A model generated the notes under the pieces. The model saw nothing but the letters and a program-made list of their open reading frames with translations, ran no database searches and was not told the DNA's origin. Of a stretch of DNA of 6,608 bases, positions 1-5,904 are shown in pieces. The stretch lies in NCBI GenBank assembly GCA_946482565.1, contig CAMLSB010000104.1:1-6608 (forward strand), written 5' to 3'. Origin of the DNA: an uncultured Lysobacteraceae bacterium (GTDB taxonomy: Bacteria > Pseudomonadota > Gammaproteobacteria > Xanthomonadales > Xanthomonadaceae). Made by a program: the position numbers and the translations under genes. Numbering within the stretch: position 1 is the first letter of the stretch; each line of letters begins with the position of its first letter.

Positions 1-2499
1 CAGGGCGCGTTCGAGCGGATAGTCGTTGCCGGCCTTCGTGCGGCCCAGTTCGCTCCACGCGAGCGGCACGGCAACGCCGGCTTCGGGGCGTGCGCGCAGC
101 GACCAGTTGGTCACGCTGGTCGCGCCGCGTCCGTTACGCAGCCAGTCGATGAAGATGACACCCTTGCGCTTCGCCTTGGTCGCGGTGGCGACGTAGCGTT
201 GCGGCGACTGCGCCTCCATGGCGCGGGCGAAGGCCTCGCAGAAGGCCTTGGCGGTGGGCCAGTCCGCCTTCGGGGCGACGGGCACGACGAGGTGCAGCCC
301 CTTGCCGCCGGACAGGCGCAGGAAGCTCTCGAGGCCGGCCTCCTGCAGGCGCGCGCGCAGCTCGCGCGCTGCCGCGCGGATCGTCGCCCAGTCGACGCCT
401 TCGCCGGGGTCGAGGTCGAACACGAGCCGGTCGGGGTGCTCGACGTCCTCGATGCGCGCGCCCCAGGGATGGAACTCGAGCACGTTCATCTGCACCAGGT
501 CGAGCAGGCCGGCGACATCGTCCACGTAGACGTAGTCCTCGCTGCCGCCGTCCTTCTCGCGGATCGGGGTCGAGCGGACATTGCTGCCCAGGGTGGCCGC
601 GTGGTGTTTCTGGAAGAAGCACTGGCCGCGCACGCCGTCCGGGCAACGCACCAGCGACAGCGGCCGCTCGCGCATTTCCGGCAGCATCAGCGGCGCGACC
701 TCGCGGTAGTAATCGAAGACCTGCTGCTTGGTGATGCGAAGCTGCGGGTAGACGATGCGGTCCGGGCTGCTGACGCGCGGGATCGCCGCTTCGGCCGCGG
801 GCTTCCGGGCAGCATCCTTCTTCGCGGGGGTGCTCCTAGCCTTGCGGGTGCTGGTGGATTTCGTCGCCTTCGTGGCTTTGGTCGCCTTGCCGCCCTTCAT
901 CGCTCCCGCGTCGCCGATCTCGTCCACGCCCTTGTCCTCGCGCAAGCCCTTGAAGCTCGCCTGTCGCAGCAGGCCCTCCTTGCCCCAGCCACGGTACTCC
1001 AGCTCGACGACCAGCCGAGGCTCGATCCAGGTGACGTCGCGCGGGCGGAACGGCACGTGCGCGGGCAACACCACCGTCGCCTCGCGCCGCGCCAGCGGCT
1101 TCATCCGCGCCGCCAGGTTGCGCAGCATCGCGTCGTCGAAGCCGGTGCCGACGCGGCCCACGTAGTCCAGCGCACCGTCGCGATGCGTGGCCAGCAACAG
1201 TGAGCCGAAACCGTTGCGTGAACGCTTCGGCGCCGTGTAGCCGACGACGATGAACTCGTCGCCCTGCGCGTGCTTGGTCTTGAGCCAGCTCGCGTTGCGC
1301 CCCGGCGTGTAGTGGCCGTCCAGGCGCTTGCTGATGATGCCTTCCATGCCCTGGCGCTTGCTCGCCGCGAACACCTCGGCGCCATGGCCGATGATGTGCT
1401 GGCTGAGCGCGAGCACGGGCGGCGCGCCTTCGAGCAATTCCGCGAGCAGCGCCTTGCGGTCCTCGAGCGCGGTGCGCGCCAGGTCCTGGCCGCCCAGCGA
1501 CGGCAGGTCGAACAGCATGCAGCGTAGCGGTGCGTTCGAATTGCCCGAGATCACCTTCTGCAGCAGGCCGAAATCGTCGTTGCCTTGCGGGGTGAGCGCC
1601 ACGAGTTCGCCGTCGAAGGTGGCATCGTCGGCGCCGAGGGACTCGAAGGCCTTGACGATCTCCGGGTAATCCGGGGTCCAGTCGAGGCCGTTGCGCGAGC
1701 GCAGTTTCGCGCGGCCGCCCGCGATGTCGACGAGCATGCGGTAGCCGTCCCACTTCAGCTCGTGCAGCCAGTCGTCGCTGGCGGGCGGTGCGGCACGCAG
1801 CGTCGCGAGTTGCGGCGCGGGCGGCTTCCAGCCGCGCGGCTTCGGCCGCGCGCCGTCGAGTGCGGCGGCGCGCGCGGCCCAGTCGATGTGGCGCCTGCGG
1901 CCGCGCCTGGCGGGAACCGCGGTCTTCGCGGTCTTTGCGGACTTCGCGGTCTTCGCAGGTTTCGCCGGTCTGGCGGCCGCGCCGCCGACGAGGTCGTCGG
2001 CCTCGACGTCCCCCGCGTAGGCGTCGTCGCGCTTGAACAGCAGCCACTGCGGCTTGCCGCTGCGCACCTGCGCGGTGCGGACCAGCTTCCAGCCGCCGTG
2101 CAGCTTTTCGCCGTGCAGGACGACGTCGAGCTTGCCGGCGGCCAGCGCCTCGAGCGGGTCGCCATCCATGCTCCAGACGCCTCGGTCGAAGATGTCGACG
2201 TGGCCCGCACCGTAGTGGCCCTTGGGGATGTCGCCTTCGAAATCGGCGTAGCGCAGCGGATGGTCCTCGACTTCCACCGCCAGGCGCCGCTCGCCGACGC
2301 GGAACGACGGCCCCTTCGGCACGGCCCAGCTCTTGAGCGTGCCGTCCATTTCCAGGCGGAAGTCGTAATGGCGCGCCCGGGCGTGGTGCAGCTGGACGAC
2401 GAAGATCGGCCGGCGTCCGCGCTTGCCGGGGGCCACGTCGTCGCCTGGTTCCGGTGTTTCGCCGAAGCGGCGCTTGCGGGCGTACTCGCGCAGGCTCAC
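1..2499 (-). CDS. ligD: ATP-dependent DNA ligase LigD (PE-LIG-POL), C-terminus cut by window edge
   Basis: LigD is the multifunctional ligase of bacterial non-homologous end joining; with Ku it trims, fills and seals double-strand breaks. I translated all 833 codons and found no stop or frameshift. Residues 1-160 form the 3'-phosphoesterase domain: H38, H44, D46, R48, H80 and Y84 reproduce the spacing of the Pseudomonas aeruginosa LigD active site (H42/H48/D50/R52/H84/Y88). The ligase domain covers about 215-530: nucleotidyl lysine K249 in ELKWDGYR, motif III FDGEL (295-299), motif IV EGIISKR (386-392), motif V WLKTK (405-409) and an OB fold. The primase-like polymerase domain begins near 574: LEFHPWGAR (674-682), DLD (D695, D697), SGGKGLH (730-736) and the third metal-binding Asp D785 in IDWLRNGRG. 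Lysine-rich linkers lie at 174-200 and 534-573. GTG was chosen because AGGGG sits six bases upstream and MSLREYARKRRF is the usual N-terminus. The family length (about 840-870) suggests only a few tens of residues are missing at most. It lies ten bases after ku. Confidence 0.98.
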   Translation of the reverse strand, partial: MSLREYARKRRFGETPEPGDDVAPGKRGRRPIFVVQLHHARARHYDFRLEMDGTLKSWAVPKGPSFRVGERRLAVEVEDHPLRYADFEGDIPKGHYGAGHVDIFDRGVWSMDGDPLEALAAGKLDVVLHGEKLHGGWKLVRTAQVRSGKPQWLLFKRDDAYAGDVEADDLVGGAAARPAKPAKTAKSAKTAKTAVPARRGRRRHIDWAARAAALDGARPKPRGWKPPAPQLATLRAAPPASDDWLHELKWDGYRMLVDIAGGRAKLRSRNGLDWTPDYPEIVKAFESLGADDATFDGELVALTPQGNDDFGLLQKVISGNSNAPLRCMLFDLPSLGGQDLARTALEDRKALLAELLEGAPPVLALSQHIIGHGAEVFAASKRQGMEGIISKRLDGHYTPGRNASWLKTKHAQGDEFIVVGYTAPKRSRNGFGSLLLATHRDGALDYVGRVGTGFDDAMLRNLAARMKPLARREATVVLPAHVPFRPRDVTWIEPRLVVELEYRGWGKEGLLRQASFKGLREDKGVDEIGDAGAMKGGKATKATKATKSTSTRKARSTPAKKDAARKPAAEAAIPRVSSPDRIVYPQLRITKQQVFDYYREVAPLMLPEMRERPLSLVRCPDGVRGQCFFQKHHAATLGSNVRSTPIREKDGGSEDYVYVDDVAGLLDLVQMNVLEFHPWGARIEDVEHPDRLVFDLDPGEGVDWATIRAAARELRARLQEAGLESFLRLSGGKGLHLVVPVAPKADWPTAKAFCEAFARAMEAQSPQRYVATATKAKRKGVIFIDWLRNGRGATSVTNWSLRARPEAGVAVPLAWSELGRTKAGNDYPLERAL
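781..900 (-). repeat. KAT-type lysine-rich linker between ligase and polymerase domains of LigD
   Basis: Encodes LigD residues 534-573. The first half contains KATKATKATKS, a near-perfect nine-base repeat on DNA (CTTGGTCGC/CTTCGTGGC variants on the plus strand). The second half is PAKKDAARKPAAEAA. It joins the OB fold of the ligase domain to the polymerase domain, which begins at about IPRVSSPDRIVYP (573-585). Confidence 0.65.
1900..1980 (-). repeat. AKT-type lysine-rich linker between PE and ligase domains of LigD
   Basis: Encodes LigD residues 174-200, where Ala-Lys with Pro, Thr or Ser recurs about every three residues. On the plus strand it shows as repeated TTCGCGGTC-like units. It separates the phosphoesterase domain from the nucleotidyltransferase domain and is best read as a flexible, DNA-attracting tether. 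It contains no recognisable fold. Confidence 0.65.
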
Positions 2500-2512
2500 C
2501 GCGCGCCCCTCA
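2500..2512 (-). promoter_or_regulatory. Ribosome binding site of ligD inside the ku stop codon
   Basis: On the minus strand the ku stop TGA (2512-2510) runs directly into GGGG, giving GAGGGG at 2511-2506, six bases before the GTG start at 2499. This decides the ligD start. The apparent ATG at 2513, in an ATGA overlap with the ku stop, opens a frame that ends after five codons (MRGAR), whereas GTG opens the full LigD frame. The arrangement suggests that ribosomes finishing ku translation help start ligD. Confidence 0.75.
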
Positions 2513-3460
2513 TGCGCGCTTGCGCGCCGCCTTCGACGGCGCCTTCTTCGCCGCCGGCGCCTTCTTCGCAGCCGCCTTCTTCGCGGCCTTCGCCGGCTTG
2601 CCCGCGGCCCTCTCCTGCTTGCCGGCCGCCTTCTTCGCGGCCGACTTCTTCGCAGGCGTGCGCTTGTTGCGGTCGATGCTCTTCTGCAGCAGCGACATGA
2701 AGTCCACCACGTTGGTCGCGGTGCCCTCCTCGGCCTCGGGTTCCTCGGGCGCGCGCTTCACCACGCCGTGGGCCTTCATCCGCTCGTCGATCACCTTGTG
2801 CAGGCGCTCGCGGAACTCGTCGCGGTATTCCTTCGGGTCGAATTCGCCGGACATCGTCTCGATCAGCTGCTCGGAGAACGCGAGCTCCTTCGGCGTGATC
2901 CGGTAATCGCCTTTCGCGCCTTCCGGGATCGCGTATTCGTCGAAGTCCACCAGTTCCTGCGGGTAGCGCATCATCAACAGCAACAGCGCATTGCCGTACG
3001 GCATCACCGCGCACAAGTGCTCGCGGGTGCGGATGACGACGCGGGCGATACCGATGCGGCCGGTCTTCTCCAGCGCTTCGCGCAGCAGCACGTAGCCCTT
3101 CTCCGCCTTCTTGGCCGGCACCAGGACGTAGGGTTTCTCGAAATAACGCGGATCGATCGAGCCGGCCTCGACGAAGGCCTCGACGTCGATGGCGTCATGG
3201 CTCTCTGGCGCGGCGGACGCGATGTCCTCCTGCTCGAGCACCACGTAGCTGCCCTTGTCGTACTCGTAGGCCTTGACGATGTCCTTCCACGGCACTTCCT
3301 CGCCGGTCTCGGCGTTGACGCGCTCGTACCGGATCGGCGAGTTGTCGCGCGAATCCAGCATGCGGAAGGAAATGTCGGTCTTGCGCTCCCCGGTCATCAG
3401 CGCGACCGGGATGTTGAGCAAGCCGAAGGACAGCGAACCGGACCAGACCGGACGTGCCAT
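2510..3460 (-). CDS. ku: NHEJ DNA end-binding protein Ku, with lysine-rich C-terminal tail
   Basis: Bacterial Ku forms a homodimeric ring that threads onto broken DNA ends and recruits LigD. The 316-residue protein begins MARPVWSGSLSFGLLNIPV, the classic Ku opening (W-x-G-x-[IL]-x-F-G-L-x-x-[IV]-P-V). The β-barrel core runs to about residue 230, with conserved segments near 101-122 (SIDPRYFEKPYVLVP), 137-167 and 187-215 (ITPKEL..AEQLI-like, then EFDP..YRDEFRERL). An acidic spacer (239-245) leads to NVVDFMSLLQKSI (250-262), the position of the short conserved C-terminal segment that contacts LigD in other Ku proteins. Residues 264-316 are a low-complexity Lys/Ala/Pro tail. Such basic extensions occur in some other Ku proteins, notably mycobacterial ones, where they influence DNA binding. 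The ATG at 3460 has GAGGGGG five bases upstream and matches the family N-terminus; the open frame to 3718 is only a read-through shadow. Ten bases separate it from the small gene upstream and ten from ligD downstream. Confidence 0.98.
   Translation of the reverse strand: MARPVWSGSLSFGLLNIPVALMTGERKTDISFRMLDSRDNSPIRYERVNAETGEEVPWKDIVKAYEYDKGSYVVLEQEDIASAAPESHDAIDVEAFVEAGSIDPRYFEKPYVLVPAKKAEKGYVLLREALEKTGRIGIARVVIRTREHLCAVMPYGNALLLLMMRYPQELVDFDEYAIPEGAKGDYRITPKELAFSEQLIETMSGEFDPKEYRDEFRERLHKVIDERMKAHGVVKRAPEEPEAEEGTATNVVDFMSLLQKSIDRNKRTPAKKSAAKKAAGKQERAAGKPAKAAKKAAAKKAPAAKKAPSKAARKRA
2513..2671 (-). repeat. Low-complexity coding repeat for the basic Ku tail
   Basis: This stretch encodes Ku residues 264-316, built from irregular iterations of K-K-A-A, P-A-K-K and A-A-G-K. 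At DNA level it is a run of related CTTCTTCGC(G/C)GCC-like units on the plus strand. The repeats are imperfect, so it is a compositional repeat rather than a clean microsatellite. It resembles histone H1-type basic tails and probably gives extra non-specific DNA affinity. Its length may differ between related strains. Confidence 0.7.
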
Positions 3461-3473
3461 CGGCGCCCCCTCA
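3461..3473 (-). promoter_or_regulatory. Ribosome binding site of ku inside the stop codon of the upstream small gene
   Basis: The stop TGA of the small gene (3473-3471) continues as GGGGG, giving GAGGGGG at 3472-3466, five bases before the ku ATG at 3460. Stop and start are separated by ten bases, as at the ku-ligD junction. The layout points to translational coupling and supports treating the small gene as a real, translated member of the operon. Confidence 0.7.
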
Positions 3474-3758
3474 GTCGTGGATCGGCGCGTGGTCGCGCAG
3501 GCAGTCGCCGTGTTCGAGCCAGGCGACCTGCCAGGCCGAATGCGCGTCTTCGCGCACCTGCGCCCAGGACAGCGGCGACCCGCCACGCACCCGGCGCCAG
3601 TCGCCCGCGACGCGCGGCTCGACTTCGTTCCAGGGCTGGCCGGGATACAGCTCGTTGGCTTCTTCGCCCGCGGCGCGGGCGCGCACGCGGCCCTCGTCGC
3701 GCTCGAGGCCACGCGCATGGCGCAGGTGCAGGATCATGATGTCGTTCCGGGCTGGCAT
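3471..3758 (-). CDS. Small protein of unknown function upstream of ku
   Basis: I do not recognise a named family. The 95-residue product is charged and rich in Trp, Arg and Glu, with no signal peptide or membrane segment, so it is probably cytoplasmic. Two Trp-containing segments stand out: PGQPWNEVEPRVAGDW (residues 39-54) and LSWAQVREDAHSAW (63-76), followed by LEHGDCLRDH. This W-x-x-x-E-P...D-W...W-x-x-V-[RK]...A-W pattern recalls a module seen in small stress-associated hypothetical proteins of proteobacteria; that is memory, not a search result. The ATG at 3758 has only a distant GGGGGG upstream. The ATG at 3737, giving MILHLRHARGL, is an equally possible start. The frame continues open to 4154, but that part lies antiparallel within cfa coding sequence in another frame and is a shadow. 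Evidence for a real gene is the tight fit between cfa (41 bases) and ku (10 bases), the coupled ku ribosome site, and non-random composition. Its position suggests an accessory role in end joining or stress survival. Confidence 0.68.
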   Translation of the reverse strand: MPARNDIMILHLRHARGLERDEGRVRARAAGEEANELYPGQPWNEVEPRVAGDWRRVRGGSPLSWAQVREDAHSAWQVAWLEHGDCLRDHAPIHD

Positions 3759-3799
3759 GGCGCCATTACCGCAAGCCCCCCGTTGGAGCGGCGTGAATG

Positions 3800-4930
3800 T
3801 CAGCGTGGCGCGACGTATCCGCCCGGGACCCCGTGCGGCGAGTACACCACCTGCCACAACTGGATCCGGCGCGCCCTGAATGCGGCCATCGACGCCGCAA
3901 GGTAGAAGCGCCACATGCGGCGGAAGCGCTCGTCGTAGCGCGCCGGGAGCGACGCCCACGCCGCCTCGATGTTCGCGCGCCAGGCCTGCAGCGTCAGGTC
4001 GTAGTCGGCGCCGAAGTTGTGCCAGTCCTCCATGACGAACAGCCCCTCGCTGGCGTCGGCGACCTGCTGCGCCGACGGCAGCATCGAATTGGGGAAGATG
4101 TAGCGCGCGATCCACGGATCGGTGTGCCGCACCGAGACGTTGTTGCCGATGCAATGCAGCAGGAACAGGTCATGCGGGCCTTTGAGGCAGCGGCGCGCCA
4201 CCTCGAAATACGCGCGGTAGTTCTTCGCGCCGACGTGCTCGAACATCCCGATCGAGAAGATGCGGTCGAAGCGGCTGTCGTCCGATGCGCCGTCCAGCGC
4301 GCGGTAATCCTGCAGCCGGATGTCGATCGGCAGCCCCGCGCACAGCCGGCGCGCGTAGTCGGCCTGCTCGCGCGAGATGGTCACGCCCACGCCCGACACG
4401 CCATGGCGCTCGGCGGCGAACTTGAGCGCCTCGCCCCAGCCGCAACCGATGTCGAGCACGCGCATGCCGGGCCGTAGCCCCAGCTTGCGGCACACCAGGT
4501 CGAGCTTGGCTTCCTGCGCGGCATCGAGGTCGCGCGCCTCGCGCCAGTACGCGCAGCTGTAGACCAGGCGCTTGCCGAGCATCGCCTCGAACAGGTCGTT
4601 GCCCAGGTCGTAGTGGCGCTCGCCGACGGCAAGCGCGCGGCGGCCGGACTGCAGGTTGAGCAGGAACGCGCGCAGGTCGTCCAGGCGCGCGTGCAGGCCG
4701 TGCACGCGGTCGTCGACGCCATGCTCCATCAGCCGGAACAGCATTCCGTCGAGCGAACCGACGGTCCACCAGCCGTCCATGTAGGACTCACCGAGGCCGA
4801 GCGAGCCCTCGCGCAGCACGCGGCCGTAGAAGCGCGTGTCGGCGACCTGCGGGTCGCACTCGCCGGGGCCGCCGGGCTGCAGCCCGGCGGCTTGCATCAG
4901 CGTAACGACTCGGCCCCGCAGCGGGTGCAT
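3800..4930 (-). CDS. cfa: Cyclopropane-fatty-acyl-phospholipid synthase
   Basis: Cfa transfers a methylene group from S-adenosylmethionine to cis double bonds of membrane phospholipid acyl chains, a modification typical of stationary phase and acid stress. The 376-residue product is close to the E. coli length (382). The N-terminal lipid-binding part includes RFYGRVLREGSLGLGESYMDGWW (33-55). The SAM motif VLDIGCGWG is at 158-166, followed by GVTISREQ (182-189) and LQDYR (206-210). Residues corresponding to the E. coli bicarbonate/active-site set are present: C126 in YSCAYW, E231 in GMFEHVG, H259 and I261 in LLHCIG, and Y310 in EDWHNFGADYD. The C-terminal FRARRIQLWQVVYS is also characteristic. 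The enzyme appears intact and active. The ATG at 4930 overlaps the stop of the lipoprotein gene in TGATG. A strong AAGGAGG lies only three bases before it, which is short, but there is no better start nearby. The unknown gene and ku follow on the same strand. Confidence 0.96.
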   Translation of the reverse strand: MHPLRGRVVTLMQAAGLQPGGPGECDPQVADTRFYGRVLREGSLGLGESYMDGWWTVGSLDGMLFRLMEHGVDDRVHGLHARLDDLRAFLLNLQSGRRALAVGERHYDLGNDLFEAMLGKRLVYSCAYWREARDLDAAQEAKLDLVCRKLGLRPGMRVLDIGCGWGEALKFAAERHGVSGVGVTISREQADYARRLCAGLPIDIRLQDYRALDGASDDSRFDRIFSIGMFEHVGAKNYRAYFEVARRCLKGPHDLFLLHCIGNNVSVRHTDPWIARYIFPNSMLPSAQQVADASEGLFVMEDWHNFGADYDLTLQAWRANIEAAWASLPARYDERFRRMWRFYLAASMAAFRARRIQLWQVVYSPHGVPGGYVAPR

Positions 4931-5766
4931 CAGCCTCCTTCGAACAACGCCTTGTAGTCGGGCGCAACGAGCGGCAGCAGCACCGCCGCGGGTACGTCCG
5001 CCGACTGTACGCCATCGGAGTACGGGCCGACCTGGTACGGCGGAAACACGAAGCGCAACGCCTGGATCCGGCCATCCGGGCCAAGCAGCGGCTCGAACTG
5101 GTCGAAGTTCGACGCGGTGGGCGCCGTGCCCTCGTCGATCATGCGGCTGCCGTTGCGCAACATCTCCGCGCGGTCGCCGGGAGCCGGCGCAGCCGCATCC
5201 ACGCGCGCGGACAGGCCGGCGACGAGCTGGTCGCGCACGTCATCGGCGATGGGCTTCCAGTCGTCGGGCACGGGCACGAGGCGCGCCGCGGTGAGCGCCT
5301 CGCCCCGCTTCGGCAACCAGACGAAGCGCGCCACCAGGGGATTGCCGTGCGCGCCGCCGGTGTAGCTGCTGCCGCGCGCGGCGACGGCGACGATGTCGGG
5401 CGTCTCGGCCAGCATGCTGAAATCCAGCGCGAGGTCGTAGGGCGCGGTCGGCCGGGCGTCGCCGAGGCCCGAGACCGCCTGCATCACCTCGGCGCGCGCG
5501 GCATCGGCGTAGGCCTTCAGCAGCTTCGCGAGGCCGGGGTAGGCCTTCGCCGCCGGCGGATAGCTGATGCCGATGAGGTAGCGCGGGTCGCGCTGCATGA
5601 CGTCCTCGAGCGCCACCGGCGCCTCGACGGCCGGGCCGACGGCTCCCGTCGCGGCAGCGCCCGGTGCTGCACTGGAACCCGCCGCGCCGCCATCGGGCGC
5701 GCCTCCGCGGCCGCAACCCGCCAGCATCGCCAGCAAGAACAGCATCGACATCCCGATCCGCAGCAT
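4930..5766 (-). CDS. Predicted lipoprotein with DUF3298/RsiV-like domain
   Basis: The 278-residue product begins MLRIGMSMLFLLAMLAGCG, a type II (lipoprotein) signal peptide: short basic start, hydrophobic core and lipobox LAGC with lipidated Cys18. A Gly/Ala-rich spacer (about 19-50) follows. The remainder matches what I know of the DUF4163/DUF3298 fold of anti-sigma factor RsiV and PdaC-type proteins: an N-terminal α/β part (VALEDVMQRDPRYLIGISYP), the signature SSYTGGAHGN (glycine-histidine loop), a helical middle and FVFPPYQVGPYSDGVQSADVP near the C-terminus. Some relatives bind lysozyme or peptidoglycan, but no substrate can be assigned here. It probably sits in the inner leaflet of the outer membrane or in the periplasm. 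The start at 5766 is chosen over the upstream in-frame codon at 5808 because it has AAGGAGGAGG five bases upstream and yields the signal peptide. As the first gene after the cspA terminator, it probably heads the operon with cfa, the small gene, ku and ligD. Confidence 0.85.
   Translation of the reverse strand: MLRIGMSMLFLLAMLAGCGRGGAPDGGAAGSSAAPGAAATGAVGPAVEAPVALEDVMQRDPRYLIGISYPPAAKAYPGLAKLLKAYADAARAEVMQAVSGLGDARPTAPYDLALDFSMLAETPDIVAVAARGSSYTGGAHGNPLVARFVWLPKRGEALTAARLVPVPDDWKPIADDVRDQLVAGLSARVDAAAPAPGDRAEMLRNGSRMIDEGTAPTASNFDQFEPLLGPDGRIQALRFVFPPYQVGPYSDGVQSADVPAAVLLPLVAPDYKALFEGG
4931..4941 (-). promoter_or_regulatory. Ribosome binding site of cfa with unusually short spacer
   Basis: AAGGAGG (4940-4934 on the minus strand) lies within the last codons of the lipoprotein gene and is followed by only CTG before the cfa ATG. 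A three-base spacer is shorter than usual. Because the start overlaps the upstream stop as TGATG, re-initiation by terminating ribosomes may compensate. Confidence 0.6.
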
Positions 5767-5813
5767 CGTGGCCTCCTCCTTCGACCACGCCACCGTAGCG
5801 GCCGCCACGTGAT

Positions 5814-5827
5814 GCCTGAATGCAGGC
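5814..5827. promoter_or_regulatory. Inverted repeat in the presumed operon promoter region
   Basis: GCCTG-AATG-CAGGC is a perfect five-base inverted repeat about 48 bases upstream of the lipoprotein start, between that gene and the cspA terminator. The region from 5767 to 5837 must hold the operon promoter if the operon has its own. I see only a weak -10-like TACGGT on the minus strand nearby and no convincing -35. The repeat could be an operator or chance; it does not match a regulator site I can name. Confidence 0.25.
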
Positions 5828-5837
5828 CCGGCGCGCC

Positions 5838-5871
5838 AAAAACGAAAAAGCCCGGCCGAAGCCGGGCTTTT
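5838..5871 (-). terminator. Intrinsic terminator of the cold-shock gene, TTCG loop
   Basis: On the minus strand an 11-base-pair perfect stem (AAAAGCCCGGC pairing with GCCGGGCTTTT, 5871-5861 and 5856-5846) is closed by the very stable TTCG tetraloop and followed by TTTTTCGTTTTTGG. This is a textbook Rho-independent terminator. It lies about 48 bases past the cspA stop and separates cspA from the lipoprotein-cfa-ku-ligD unit. The stem has a T-rich flank on the plus strand too, but no gene there needs it. Confidence 0.92.
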
Positions 5872-5880
5872 CCTGGTCCA

Positions 5881-5898
5881 CCGCGCGCGAACGCGCGG
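5881..5898 (-). other. Second TTCG-loop hairpin in the cspA 3' region
   Basis: CCGCGCG-TTCG-CGCGCGG on the minus strand is a perfect seven-base-pair GC stem with a TTCG tetraloop, without a following T run. It lies between the cspA stop and the terminator. It would fold stably in the mRNA and may protect the 3' end or back up termination. Confidence 0.6.
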
Positions 5899-5904
5899 AG
5901 TGCC

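Noticed and set aside
199..1203. A 334-codon plus-strand frame antisense to ligD
   Set aside because: The opposite strand encodes the LigD polymerase and ligase domains with intact catalytic motifs. The antisense product has no family features and no Shine-Dalgarno support.
836..2047. A 403-codon minus-strand frame overlapping ligD in another phase
   Set aside because: The product is Arg-rich and featureless, while the LigD phase over the same bases carries all six expected ligase motifs.
2496..2513. ATG at 2513 as the ligD start through an ATGA overlap with ku
   Set aside because: Reading from this ATG gives MRGAR and then a stop, so it cannot start LigD. The GTG at 2499 is in the LigD phase.
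2423..3739. A 438-codon plus-strand frame antisense to ku and the start of ligD
   Set aside because: It is the complement of the strongly supported Ku frame. Its product is low-complexity Arg/Leu/Ala with no domain, typical of an antisense shadow of GC-rich coding sequence.
3759..4154. N-terminal extension of the small gene back to an ATG at 4154
   Set aside because: The extension lies inside cfa coding sequence in a different phase, is Arg/Ala/Leu-rich without features, and would imply a 355-base overlap. A start at 3758 or 3737 fits the operon layout.
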